Made by a program: the position numbers and the translations under genes
Source of the DNA: an uncultured Lachnospiraceae bacterium
GTDB taxonomy: Bacteria; Bacillota; Clostridia; Lachnospirales; Lachnospiraceae
Length of the DNA stretch: 35,410 bases
Direction: 5' to 3'
Assembly: GCA_947624055.1 (NCBI GenBank)
Contig: CANQIW010000003.1
Location: forward strand, 1-35,410
The notes under the pieces: generated by a model
Databases searched by the model: none
The model's input: only the letters and a program-made list of their open reading frames with translations
Told to the model about the DNA's origin: nothing
Shown here: in pieces, positions 8,374 through 17,615 of the stretch
How positions within the stretch are numbered: position 1 is the first letter of the stretch
Layout: every line of letters starts with the position of its first letter

Positions 8374-9324
8374 TCAGTTCTCCGGATCCGTCCTCTGCGC
8401 AAAATACGCATCAATCCCATCCGCGATCCCCTCTGCCATCAGCTCCTGTACAGCTTCGTCCGCCATGCGCAGATCGTCCGACTCATTCGTCATAAAACCC
8501 ATCTCCAGGATCATAACGGGCAGCCTGCTCCAGTTGATCCCGGTCATATCATCATAATACTGGATTCCCAGCGACGCAAACTCCGCCTTCTCGCAGTAAG
8601 CATTCAGGACGCAGTCCGCGAGTGTGTACGACTCCTCCGAAAGATTCCCCACGTAAGGATTTTGCGGGGACGGCACCATTGCAAGCGCCCCGCTCACCGT
8701 AGAGTCATCCAGTCCATTCGCGTGAATCCGGAGGAAGACGTCGCCTCCCTGGTCATATGCCATCAGCGCACGTTCCGCATTGCTGACTGCGGTGTCATTG
8801 TCCTCGCGGGTCATGATCACCTCGTAACCGCGCGCTTCAAGCTCGTCGCGCAGCAGAAGCGATACTTCAAGATTCAGCTCGTACTCCGGCTTTCCGCTGA
8901 ATCGTCCCTGCGTACCGGTCGCCGCCTTTGCCTTCATCTCAGAAGCTCCCGGCCCGACCGGCTCCGTACCGCTCATGTCGACGCCGCTCCCCTGATGCCC
9001 AGGGTCGATCGCGACCACGAATTTCTCAGGCTCAGACTCTGCATGCTCAGCCGCAAATGCCGAATCTGTCTGAAATTCAGACTCCGCCCGCTCTTCCTCA
9101 TCCTGCCGGATCTGTTCTGTACGAGAAACTGCTCCGCTCTCCTGCTCCTGAGTATTCTCCGCATAACAGACGAACATCCGAAGCTGCGTGCTCCGGGATC
9201 GTCCTCCCAACAAGACAGCCGCACAAATTACAGGCAGCAACCATACGGACGCCAGACTCCCCTGCATCGCTTTTTTTACAGTGTTCCAGCATCTTTTCCC
9301 TTTTTGCCTCATAGCAGCCTGCAT
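8374..9324 (-). CDS. N-acetylmuramoyl-L-alanine amidase (Amidase_3 family), exported
   Basis: VVAIDPGHQG, YEVIMTREDN, FLRIHANG, PVMILEMGFMTNESDD motifs; N-terminal hydrophobic segment. Confidence 0.9.
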   Translation of the reverse strand: MQAAMRQKGKRCWNTVKKAMQGSLASVWLLPVICAAVLLGGRSRSTQLRMFVCYAENTQEQESGAVSRTEQIRQDEEERAESEFQTDSAFAAEHAESEPEKFVVAIDPGHQGSGVDMSGTEPVGPGASEMKAKAATGTQGRFSGKPEYELNLEVSLLLRDELEARGYEVIMTREDNDTAVSNAERALMAYDQGGDVFLRIHANGLDDSTVSGALAMVPSPQNPYVGNLSEESYTLADCVLNAYCEKAEFASLGIQYYDDMTGINWSRLPVMILEMGFMTNESDDLRMADEAVQELMAEGIADGIDAYFAQRTDPEN

Positions 9325-9387
9325 CTCCTATACTAACCGCTTCCCTGCCTCTTTCTTTGTCTGATCATCTGCTGTCGTTACGATCAA

Positions 9388-9978
9388 CTATTCTGTGATC
9401 TCCTCCAGCTCTTTCGCAATCGATTCCTCACAGGAACGCATCGCCAGAATCGTCCGCTCCATCAGCTCCTCCAACGTCCATCCGAGCCGCTCGGCTCCGG
9501 TGCGGATCACATCCCTGGAACAGCCCGCCGCGAACCGCTTATCCTTGAACTTCTTCTTCAGGCTGGATACCTCCATATCCATCACGCTCTTCGATGGCCG
9601 CATTTTCGCCGCCGCACCAATCAGCCCGGTCAGCTCATCCGCAGCAAACAATACCTTCTCCATCTCATGCGTCGGCTCAACGTCACAGCAGATCCCGTAG
9701 CCGTGGCTGCAGATCGAATGGATCATATCCTCTCCCACGCCGCCGTCCCGCAGAAGCTCCGGCGCCCTGACACAATGTTCTTCAGGGTACAGTTCAAAGT
9801 CTATGTCGTGCAGCAGGCCTGTGATTCCCCAGTAATCGACCTCGTTCCCATAGCCGAGCTCCTGCGCGAACCAGCGCATCACGCCCTCAACCGTTAACGC
9901 GTGCTGAATGTGAAACGGCTCCTTATTGTACTTTTGCAGAAGCGCGAGCGCCTCCGTCCTCGAAACTGTGCTTTCCAT
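9388..9978 (-). CDS. HD domain-containing phosphohydrolase
   Basis: 196 aa; HIQHALTVEGVMRWFA, GLLHDIDFELYPEEH, ICSHGYG: HD-domain pattern. Confidence 0.85.
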   Translation of the reverse strand: MESTVSRTEALALLQKYNKEPFHIQHALTVEGVMRWFAQELGYGNEVDYWGITGLLHDIDFELYPEEHCVRAPELLRDGGVGEDMIHSICSHGYGICCDVEPTHEMEKVLFAADELTGLIGAAAKMRPSKSVMDMEVSSLKKKFKDKRFAAGCSRDVIRTGAERLGWTLEELMERTILAMRSCEESIAKELEEITE

Positions 9979-10190
9979 AAAATCGCTCTCCTTTTACTAT
10001 CTGCCATATTACAGTCAAGGGCAAAACATCCCAGAATTGCCTGTTTACCGCAATGGCATATTCTTTTTTCAGTTGTGCTGTCATTATATCCGATTACTTA
10101 TTCAATTACAAGAAGTACCTTCTCCTGCCGACAAACAAAACCTGCCTAAAATAACTATTGCTGAAACCGCATTAAATATCCTTTATCAAA

Positions 10191-10236
10191 GAGGGCATCC
10201 CTCCAGTCATATCAATTTGACTTTTGGGACACCCTC
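10191..10236 (-). terminator. Hairpin downstream of the BspA-like gene (possible terminator or small repeat element)
   Basis: On minus, GAGGGTGTCCC pairs with GGGATGCCCTC (11 bp with two G-U wobbles) and an inner AGTCA/TGACT stem; weak U-tract (TTTGATAAAGG). Confidence 0.4.
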
Positions 10237-10258
10237 GGACTACGCTACTTATTAAACT

Positions 10259-13200
10259 TTACTTTTTAATCTTCACTTTCTTTACCGCCGAATATTTCCC
10301 GTACACCTTTTTCCCGGTGGAATCAATCCTGTATGCTCTTGCCTTAACGTAATACGTCTTTTTCTTTGCAAGCTTTTTCAGCGTTACGGAAAGCTTCTTC
10401 GTCGTTATTGTTTTCGTGTTTTTCTTTAGTTTCTTATTCGTGCCATATACGATTTCGTATCCCTCCGCCCCTTTTACCGCTTTGAGTTTCAGGATGACTT
10501 TATTCTTTTTGCTGTTCTTAATGGATTTGATCCCGGTTTTCCCGACTGTGACCGTTTTCTCATTCACGTTCGCTGTCCCGCTTATCGACGCCCCTGCTCC
10601 GATATCCGGACTCTGATCCGGCGTCGGCGGCTGTCCCGGGGTCGTCACAGACTGAGTTCCCTGAGTTGGCGTAGTAGTCGGTGTCTGCTGTATACCGGGC
10701 GTCGGGTCTGTGCTCGGTGCAGGCTGCACACCCGGAGTCGGCCGAACGTCCGGTTTCACCTGCTCGCTCTCCGAGAGCGCCCTGCCGCTTACAACAAAAG
10801 TTGAATTATGCGTCAGCTCGAATTCACACCAATGATCCGAGCCGTCCAGAATATACCGCGGCATATCCTCCAGAGACAGCGTCCCATCTTCTTTCAGAAA
10901 ATAGAGATACAGCGTATTCGAAATATTATACATATTCAGAATATAGTCAGACTTTATCCGCACGGTTGCTTTCCCGGGCAGAATACCATTCGGTGCAAAC
11001 ACAAGCCTGAGATCCGCTTCGGATTCTTCCCAGAACATGTATGAAGTACCCACCGTAACCGCGCAGTCAATGTCCTTAGTATCCAGAATGTCCTTTCCGT
11101 AGAATACCCACTGAATTCCATCGTTAGAAAGTATGAGCGTCTTGTCTGTTCCCTTGATAGCCTCAAACCATTCTTTTTTCACGATATGATTGCTGCTGTC
11201 AAAGTTGAGCATCGCCGCAGATCCATCTGGCATCTCCTCCAGTTTCGATGTAACGGACGAATTTGCTACCGAAGACTGAAAAGCAACCTCATATTCATCC
11301 TCAACGGTGAGACTGTTTCTGCCGTCATTCACATTGACATTTGCATAATAGATCTCGTCCTCCGCACTATGGCTCCAGCTTCCCTCATCGTAATTATAAT
11401 AATAATTGCTGCTGTTCCCCGCCTGATCTGTAAGGTATATGCCGCTCAGATAATATTCACCGGATTTTACATTAAACGGCACTGACATCTTAGTGGTATA
11501 TGTCCCGGAGAACATCAGCATTTCTGAGTTATAAAAGTCAAAATTGATCGAACGTGTACTGTCAGAAATATGCCGAAAATAGCCGTAGCAGGAAGTGATC
11601 CCCGTGTTCTCTTCGATCAGATCCAGACTGATCGTCACAACGCCCGGCTTTATCATTGACTCCTGAAATCTAGCTCCAGTAACTGCAGGAGCCACAGTAT
11701 CATAACCATTGGATTCTTTTGCAAGAATCCTGATTTCAACGCTAGTCTCACCGCCATCATATGAGATTGCTGTAATCGTCGTTTTTCCTGCTCCAACCGC
11801 CGTCACTTTTCCATACGCATCCACCCGCGCAATACTCTCATCGCTGCTGTTCCAAGTCAACAGAGGATAGGGACTGTTTGCGTCAAGCTTCCATTCCTTG
11901 TTCGGGTTATCATAGCTATATCCACAGACTTCCAAAACAATACTCTCACCGACAAAACACTCGGTTATCGCATTCTGCTCCATTGTGATATATTCAAAAA
12001 ATGCATTTTTCCCTAATTCAGTGACTCCTTCCGGCACAGCTAATTTCCCGGTGAAATAATTTCCGCCTAAAAATGCGCCGGTTCCAATGCTCCTGAGGCC
12101 TTTCGGCAGCGAAAGTTCGCCTGTAAATCCGCATCCAGAAAAGGCATTATCTCCTATGCTTGTCAAGTTTTCCGGAAGAGTCAGTTCTCCTGAAAATTTG
12201 CAATTAGAAAATGCATGATCCCCTATCTTTGTCCAGTCTTTCGGCAACTTCAGATTTCCTGTAAAACTGCAATTATTGAACGCATCGCTCCCCATGCTTT
12301 CCAGACCATCCGGCAGTTTTAAGTCCCCAGTAAAGCAGATTCGCGCATCCCAGCTTCCGGCAAAGGCGCTTTCACCTATGCTTTTCAAACTTTCCGGCAG
12401 TATCAACTCACCGGTGAATCCACACTCAGAAAAAGCACTGTTCCCTATGCTTATCAGACCTGCAGGCAAATCCAGACCACCCGTAAATCCACTCCTGTAG
12501 AAGGCGCTATTGCCTATACTTGTCAGTCCCTCGGGCAAGGTCAGATCACCCGAAAACCCACACCACGAAAAAGCACTATTTCCTATACTTGTCAGACCCG
12601 TCGGCAATGTCAGCTTACCCGTAAATCCACAATCAGAAAAAGCGTTGTCCCCTATACTCGTCAAACCCTTTGGCAAGGTCAGATCACCCGTAAATCCACA
12701 TTTAGAAAAAGCATTGTCGCCTATGCTCTTCAAACCCTCAGGCAATGCCAGATCACCTGTAAATCCGCACTCAGAAAAGGCGTTGTTCCCTATGCGCGTC
12801 ATTTTGTCCGGAAGAGTCAGTTCTCCTGAAAATTTGCAATCAGAAAATGCATAATCTTCTATCTCCGTCCAGCTCTTTGGAAGCTTTAGACCACCTGTAA
12901 AACTGCAATTATAAAATGCACCTGCCCCCATACTCTCCAGACCGTCCGGCAGTTTTAGATCCCCTGCAAAAATCCGTTCTTCCCAGTATCCGCCAGAGAA
13001 GGTATTTTTTCCTATACTTTTCAGGCTTTCCGGCAGTATCAGTTCACCCGTAAATCCGCATCCTGAAAAAGCGCTGTCCCCTATGCTGGCCAAACCCTCA
13101 GGCAAGGCCAACCTACCCGTAAATCCGCATCCGAGAAAGGCACTGTTTCCTATGCTTGTCAGTTTTTCCGGAAGAGCCAATTCTCCCGAAAATTTACACC

Positions 13201-14608
13201 CATAAAATGCATTATCACTTATTTCTGTCCATCCTCCTGGCAGCCTTAAACCACCCGTAAAGCTGCAATTATCAAACGCATCAATCCCCATGCTCTCCAG
13301 AGCATCCGGCAGCTTTAGGTCTCCTGTAAAACAGACTGGCTTACTCACGGCTCCGGCGAAAGCACCTCCACCTATTTTTTTCAGGCTTTCCGGCAATGTC
13401 AACTCACCAGTGAATCCACTACTGCCATAAAAGGCGTTGTTCCCTATACTTAGCAGACCTTCAGGCAAGGTCAAACCACCTGTAAACCCACAGCCTAAAA
13501 AGGCGCTGTCTCCTATTTTTGTCAGACCCTCATGCAAGGTCAGCCCGCCTGTAAACTCACACCCTGAAAAAGCGTTGTCCCCTATCTTTATCAAACCTGT
13601 CGGCAAGGCCAGACTGCCTGTAAATCCGCATCCGGAAAAGGCACTGTTTCCTATGCTTGTCAGTTTTTCCGGAAGAACCAATTCTCCCGAAAATCTGCAG
13701 TCATTAAACGCATTTTCATTTATCTCTGTCCATCCTCCTGGCAGCTTTAAGCCTCCTGTAAAACTGCATTTTCTAAACGCGTCTGTTCCCAGGCTCTCCA
13801 GACTATCCGGCAGTTTTAGGTCTCCTGTAAAACAGACTCTCTCATCCCCTGTTCCGGCAAAGGCACACCCACCTATACTTTTCAGGCTTTCCGGTAATGT
13901 CATATTCCCTGTAAATTCACTATCGATAAACGCGGCGAATCCTATACTCGTAACCTTATGTCCATCCACCTCATCCGGTATATTCAGGTCTCCTTTTTCT
14001 ACTCCAGTATATCCTGTTATCTCAGCAGTCCCATCCGCCAATACCTCATATTGAAAATAATTATCTTCTGCTACTCCCGCTGTGTTTGCAGACACAATAT
14101 CTGCCTCATCTATATTGATAACCTCTATATCAGCATCTGACACAGCTATTCCTGTGAGAAGCGTCCCTGTCTCAACGCCAGATTCCAGTTCTTCTGTCTT
14201 AGGCTGCTCTGATACTGCTTCGAAAAGATCGTCCTGCTCCTGTCCAAGCGGCTCCGCAGAAGCCTCTGTCTGCGGCAGTTCTGTTTCAGTATTTCCTGTT
14301 TCTATTTTTTCCGTCTCTCTTCTCTCCGTCTCCTGTGAATCTGTTTCTGTGCATTTCGTCACCATATCCTCTGCTTTTGCGTCCCCGTCTTCCGCACTTT
14401 CTGTCCGCATCGCATCTGTTCCATCTGTCTCCATGGCAACACTTTCTGCCGGTTCATCAACAACTGCGCCATCAACAGCTGACTCCTGTGCCACATCCGC
14501 TTCAGCATAATCCTCCACCAGGATTTCCTCCTCGAAGCCTCGCACCGGAACAGATGCCAGCACAAGCGTCGCTACCATGATCATACTGACTACTCTCTTC
14601 TTTTTCAT
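10259..14608 (-). CDS. BspA-type leucine-rich repeat surface protein with Big_2-like and C-terminal Fn3-like Lys-rich domain
   Basis: Signal peptide MKKKRVVSMIMVATLVLASVPVRG; about 26 LRR units (LTLPEGLTSIGNSAFSGCGFTGE); WNSSDESIARVDAYGKVTAVGAGKTTITA Big_2 motif; TP-rich linker; C-terminal KAVKGAEGYEIVYGTNKK...KTYYVKARAY. Track ORF begins at 14614. Confidence 0.9.
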   Translation of the reverse strand: MKKKRVVSMIMVATLVLASVPVRGFEEEILVEDYAEADVAQESAVDGAVVDEPAESVAMETDGTDAMRTESAEDGDAKAEDMVTKCTETDSQETERRETEKIETGNTETELPQTEASAEPLGQEQDDLFEAVSEQPKTEELESGVETGTLLTGIAVSDADIEVINIDEADIVSANTAGVAEDNYFQYEVLADGTAEITGYTGVEKGDLNIPDEVDGHKVTSIGFAAFIDSEFTGNMTLPESLKSIGGCAFAGTGDERVCFTGDLKLPDSLESLGTDAFRKCSFTGGLKLPGGWTEINENAFNDCRFSGELVLPEKLTSIGNSAFSGCGFTGSLALPTGLIKIGDNAFSGCEFTGGLTLHEGLTKIGDSAFLGCGFTGGLTLPEGLLSIGNNAFYGSSGFTGELTLPESLKKIGGGAFAGAVSKPVCFTGDLKLPDALESMGIDAFDNCSFTGGLRLPGGWTEISDNAFYGCKFSGELALPEKLTSIGNSAFLGCGFTGRLALPEGLASIGDSAFSGCGFTGELILPESLKSIGKNTFSGGYWEERIFAGDLKLPDGLESMGAGAFYNCSFTGGLKLPKSWTEIEDYAFSDCKFSGELTLPDKMTRIGNNAFSECGFTGDLALPEGLKSIGDNAFSKCGFTGDLTLPKGLTSIGDNAFSDCGFTGKLTLPTGLTSIGNSAFSWCGFSGDLTLPEGLTSIGNSAFYRSGFTGGLDLPAGLISIGNSAFSECGFTGELILPESLKSIGESAFAGSWDARICFTGDLKLPDGLESMGSDAFNNCSFTGNLKLPKDWTKIGDHAFSNCKFSGELTLPENLTSIGDNAFSGCGFTGELSLPKGLRSIGTGAFLGGNYFTGKLAVPEGVTELGKNAFFEYITMEQNAITECFVGESIVLEVCGYSYDNPNKEWKLDANSPYPLLTWNSSDESIARVDAYGKVTAVGAGKTTITAISYDGGETSVEIRILAKESNGYDTVAPAVTGARFQESMIKPGVVTISLDLIEENTGITSCYGYFRHISDSTRSINFDFYNSEMLMFSGTYTTKMSVPFNVKSGEYYLSGIYLTDQAGNSSNYYYNYDEGSWSHSAEDEIYYANVNVNDGRNSLTVEDEYEVAFQSSVANSSVTSKLEEMPDGSAAMLNFDSSNHIVKKEWFEAIKGTDKTLILSNDGIQWVFYGKDILDTKDIDCAVTVGTSYMFWEESEADLRLVFAPNGILPGKATVRIKSDYILNMYNISNTLYLYFLKEDGTLSLEDMPRYILDGSDHWCEFELTHNSTFVVSGRALSESEQVKPDVRPTPGVQPAPSTDPTPGIQQTPTTTPTQGTQSVTTPGQPPTPDQSPDIGAGASISGTANVNEKTVTVGKTGIKSIKNSKKNKVILKLKAVKGAEGYEIVYGTNKKLKKNTKTITTKKLSVTLKKLAKKKTYYVKARAYRIDSTGKKVYGKYSAVKKVKIKK
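12050..13960 (-). repeat. LRR-encoding tandem repeats (about 69 bp per unit, with longer inserted units)
   Basis: Direct recurrence of gtcagaccttccggcaaggtcagatcacctgtaaatccacactcagaaaaggc-like blocks. Confidence 0.85.
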
Positions 14609-14894
14609 TCTCATTCCCTCACTTTCATTCTTCTATGCCATCTAACCACAGGATCTGATCGCTTTCATTTCTAATCATAAAAATTGGACACCATCACTCT
14701 GAAAAATATTTTTTAAATGCTTTATAATCTATAAATTACACCCATCATCTCCTCTTACTTATTTAGGCTTCCATGGCAAATAACTCATTTTAAATTATAT
14801 AGGCAAATTATGTCTATATAGTTTATGGAATTATAGCATATTAGCCTATACAATTCAAGTAATATTGAATCAAACAGGCAGGTCTGGTAAGAAT

Positions 14895-15233
14895 ATGAAT
14901 ATGGATTACTATGAAATCGGACAGAGAATACGTAAAACCAGAAAATTGCGCGGTCTGTCACAGGAAAAGCTGGCAGAGATGGTCGGCATATCAACGACTC
15001 ACATGAGCCATATTGAAACCGCAAACACTAAGATGAGTCTTTCTACGTTTGCTGAAATTGCTTTTGCTTTAGAGGTAAGAACTGATGAGTTGCTTTATGG
15101 AAACAAACCAAGAAATCCAGACATTTCTATAACCTATATTGCAGAATTATTAGACGACTGTACCATCCAGCAAATACGGATTATCGAAGATATTGTAAAA
15201 ACCGTTAAAGAGACATTGAATAGAAATTTATAA
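14895..15233 (+). CDS. XRE-family HTH transcriptional regulator
   Basis: MNMDYYEIGQRIRKTRKLRGLSQEKLAEMVGISTTHMSHIETANTKMSLSTFAEIAFALEVRTDELL: classic HTH_3; only clear plus-strand gene. Confidence 0.85.
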   Translation: MNMDYYEIGQRIRKTRKLRGLSQEKLAEMVGISTTHMSHIETANTKMSLSTFAEIAFALEVRTDELLYGNKPRNPDISITYIAELLDDCTIQQIRIIEDIVKTVKETLNRNL

Positions 15234-15239
15234 TTTTCT

Positions 15240-15406
15240 TCTGTTTCCTGACGGGCTTCTTCTACATGGGCGTCTCCCTGTCTTATACCGTCCTCATAAC
15301 TGATTTTCTTCTCACAGGAGATATGAAATTCCTCATCGTACTCCTTCAACAGCATATCTGTCATCTTCGCCCTGTGTGCACGCAAAATATCTGCCAATAT
15401 TCCTTC
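15240..15406 (-). pseudogene. C-terminal remnant of Rpn / PD-(D/E)XK nuclease-transposase family
   Basis: FEGILADILRAHRAKMTDMLLKEYDEEFHISCEKKISYEDGIRQGDAHVEEARQE resembles the C-terminal region of this family as I recall it; an in-frame TAA lies just upstream and no catalytic domain is present. Confidence 0.4.
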
Positions 15407-15593
15407 AAAATTTGTTTAAAGATATTAGGAAACATTAAATATTTTTGCTGTCGGTGAAAAAAACAGGACTCCCGCCCAGCCAGCATCTCCAGCCAGAGCG
15501 AAAGCCCCTCTGTTATGATTTGTATATACCCGACCTTTGCAGGCCGTTTCCCTTTCGAACCGGAAAACGCTCTCTCGTTTCGCAAGAAGTCTC

Positions 15594-17324
15594 TTAGAAG
15601 AAATCGTCTCCCTGCAGCGCGTCGAAGCCTTCCTCGCCGGTACGCACCTTCACGACGTTCGCCACGTTGTAGACGAAGATCTTGCCGTCGCCGATGTGGC
15701 CGGTGTACAGCGCCTTCTTCGCGGCCGCGATCACGGCAGCCGGGGAAACCTTGCTGACGACGACGTCCACCTGGATCTTCGGAAGCAGGTTCAGATCCAT
15801 CTGTACGCCGCGGTAGTACTCCGCCTTGCCCTTCTGTGTGCCGCAGCCGAGTACATTCGTCACCGTCATGCCCATGACGCCGATCTTGTTCAGCGCCTCC
15901 TTCAGCTCGTCGAACTTGCTCTGCTTTGCGACGATTGTAATCTTCGTGATGTTCGTATCGCTCGCAATCGTCTCGGTCGGCGTCTTCACCTGCACCGGAA
16001 CCGCGTCGTCCACATGAACCGGATTTTCCGGAAGCGCTGCGTCATACGTATCGCGCACGCCGCCGAAATTGTTGATGCTGGAGGTCTGCGCAAAGTCCGC
16101 GTACGCCGACGCAAGACCATGCTCGTGAATATCCAGGCCCTCGATCTCCTCTGTCACGGAAGCACGCAGGCCGATCGTGTGCTTCAGCACATTGAAGATG
16201 ATCGTCATCGTCACAGCCACCCACGCGATCACGCAAACAACACCGAGCAGCTGCGTGAGGAAAAAGTGGAAGCCGCCGCCGTAGAACACGCCAAGCTTTT
16301 CGCCTGTACCGAAATCATAGTAAGCAAACAGGCCGGTCAGCAGCGTACCTGTCATACCGCAGATGCCGTGAACGCCGACCGCACCCACCGGGTCGTCTAC
16401 CTTCAGCTTCTTGTCCACGAACTCGATGCCGAGCACGACCGCGAAGCCTGCCACGATACCGATGATCGCCGCGCCCACCGGGGTCACAGTGTCACAGCCT
16501 GCCGTGATCGCCACAAGGCCGGCCAGAGAGCCGTTCAACGTCATGGATACATCCGGCTTCTTATAACGCACCCAGGTGAAGATCATCACCGTCACGGTGG
16601 CAACCGCCGCCGCCAGGTTCGTGGTGTAGAAGATCCTTGCCGCCGTCGCCGCACTGTCTCCGGACATCGCCAGCGTCGAACAGCCGTTGAATCCGAACCA
16701 GCAGAACCACAGGATAAATACACCGAGCGCCGCAAGCGTCATGCTGTGCCCGAGGATCGCGTTCGGTTTGCCGTCTTTGCCGTACTTTCCGATACGAGGG
16801 CCAAGCACCGCCGCACCCACGCACGCAGCCACGCCGCCGACCATATGTACCGCCGTAGAACCCGCGAAATCATGGAAACCGAGCTGTGCGAGCCAGCCGC
16901 CGCCCCAGATCCAGTGTCCCGAGATCGGGTACACGAACAGGCTGATCAATGCGCTGTAGATGCAGTATGCAGAAAACTTCGTGCGCTCCGCCATCGCACC
17001 AGAAACGATGGTGGCCGAAGTCGCGCAGAATACCGTCTGAAAGATCATCGTCGCATAGTCGTCCGTCTTCATGCAGAACAGGTCGAGTCCGCCGATCAGC
17101 GCTCCCGTGCCGCCGAACATGATGCCGAAGCCGATGAACCAGTAGATCGGGGTACCGATACAGAAATCCATCAGGTTCTTCATCACGATGTTGCCCGCGT
17201 TCTTCGCACGCGTCAGACCGGTCTCCACCATCGCGAAGCCCGCCTGCATAAAGAACACCAGCGCCGCTCCGACCAGCACCCAGGTAGTGTCCAGTCCGGT
17301 AATCAAGGTTTTCAGTTCATCCAT
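15594..17324 (-). CDS. amt: Ammonium transporter (Amt) fused to a C-terminal PII (GlnK/GlnB-like) domain
   Basis: Amt motifs: MQAGFAMVETGLTRAKNAGNIVMKNLMDFCIG, DFAGSTAVHMVGG, GVHGICGMTGT. C-terminal PII: GVMGMTVTNVLGCGTQKGKAEYYRGVQMDLNLLPKIQVDVVV...GHIGDGKIFVYNVANVVKVRTGEEG. RBS GGAGAGGAGG precedes MDELK at 17324. Confidence 0.93.
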   Translation of the reverse strand: MDELKTLITGLDTTWVLVGAALVFFMQAGFAMVETGLTRAKNAGNIVMKNLMDFCIGTPIYWFIGFGIMFGGTGALIGGLDLFCMKTDDYATMIFQTVFCATSATIVSGAMAERTKFSAYCIYSALISLFVYPISGHWIWGGGWLAQLGFHDFAGSTAVHMVGGVAACVGAAVLGPRIGKYGKDGKPNAILGHSMTLAALGVFILWFCWFGFNGCSTLAMSGDSAATAARIFYTTNLAAAVATVTVMIFTWVRYKKPDVSMTLNGSLAGLVAITAGCDTVTPVGAAIIGIVAGFAVVLGIEFVDKKLKVDDPVGAVGVHGICGMTGTLLTGLFAYYDFGTGEKLGVFYGGGFHFFLTQLLGVVCVIAWVAVTMTIIFNVLKHTIGLRASVTEEIEGLDIHEHGLASAYADFAQTSSINNFGGVRDTYDAALPENPVHVDDAVPVQVKTPTETIASDTNITKITIVAKQSKFDELKEALNKIGVMGMTVTNVLGCGTQKGKAEYYRGVQMDLNLLPKIQVDVVVSKVSPAAVIAAAKKALYTGHIGDGKIFVYNVANVVKVRTGEEGFDALQGDDFF

Positions 17325-17347
17325 AATAATTCCTCCTCTCCACAAAC

Positions 17348-17379
17348 GAAAAAGGCGCCGTGGAAATCCACAGCGCCTT
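17348..17379 (-). terminator. Terminator-like hairpin in the amt 5' leader (candidate attenuator)
   Basis: Minus: AAGGCGCTGTGGATTTCCACGGCGCCTTTTTCGTTT; about 12-bp stem (one G-U) followed by TTTTT, about 25 nt upstream of the start codon. Confidence 0.65.
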
Positions 17380-17394
17380 CGCTTGATTGACTGT

Positions 17395-17424
17395 AGTCTA
17401 CACCTTTCTTTTGCCAGGTGTCAA
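17395..17424 (-). promoter_or_regulatory. SigmaA-like promoter of amt
   Basis: Minus: TTGACA (17419-17424), 18-bp spacer, TAGACT (17395-17400). Confidence 0.65.
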
Positions 17425-17477
17425 CCGCAAATCTAAAAATTTTCTAAATTTGGAAGCATTATAGAAAATGCACAAAT

Positions 17478-17615
17478 TCATTCTCTGATTTTGTAAAATA
17501 TACACAACAAGTCTTTCTCATTATATCGCATCGGCCGCACAGTCGATATCACCAAAACATCTGCCTCCACGATGCCATATGCCGCTGCCCGCATCCTCTC
17601 CTGAAAACCGATCAC
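17478..17615 (-). CDS. Possible 45-aa small protein overlapping the preceding ORF
   Basis: GTG start overlaps the upstream TGA stop (GTGA); AAGGAGGAG upstream; VIGFQERMRAAAYGIVEADVLVISTVRPMRYNEKDLLCIFYKIRE. Confidence 0.3.
   Translation of the reverse strand: MIGFQERMRAAAYGIVEADVLVISTVRPMRYNEKDLLCIFYKIRE

Noticed and set aside
15537-17390. 617-aa plus-strand ORF
   Set aside because: Antisense to the unambiguous Amt-PII gene; His/Arg-rich composition typical of a GC-rich shadow frame.
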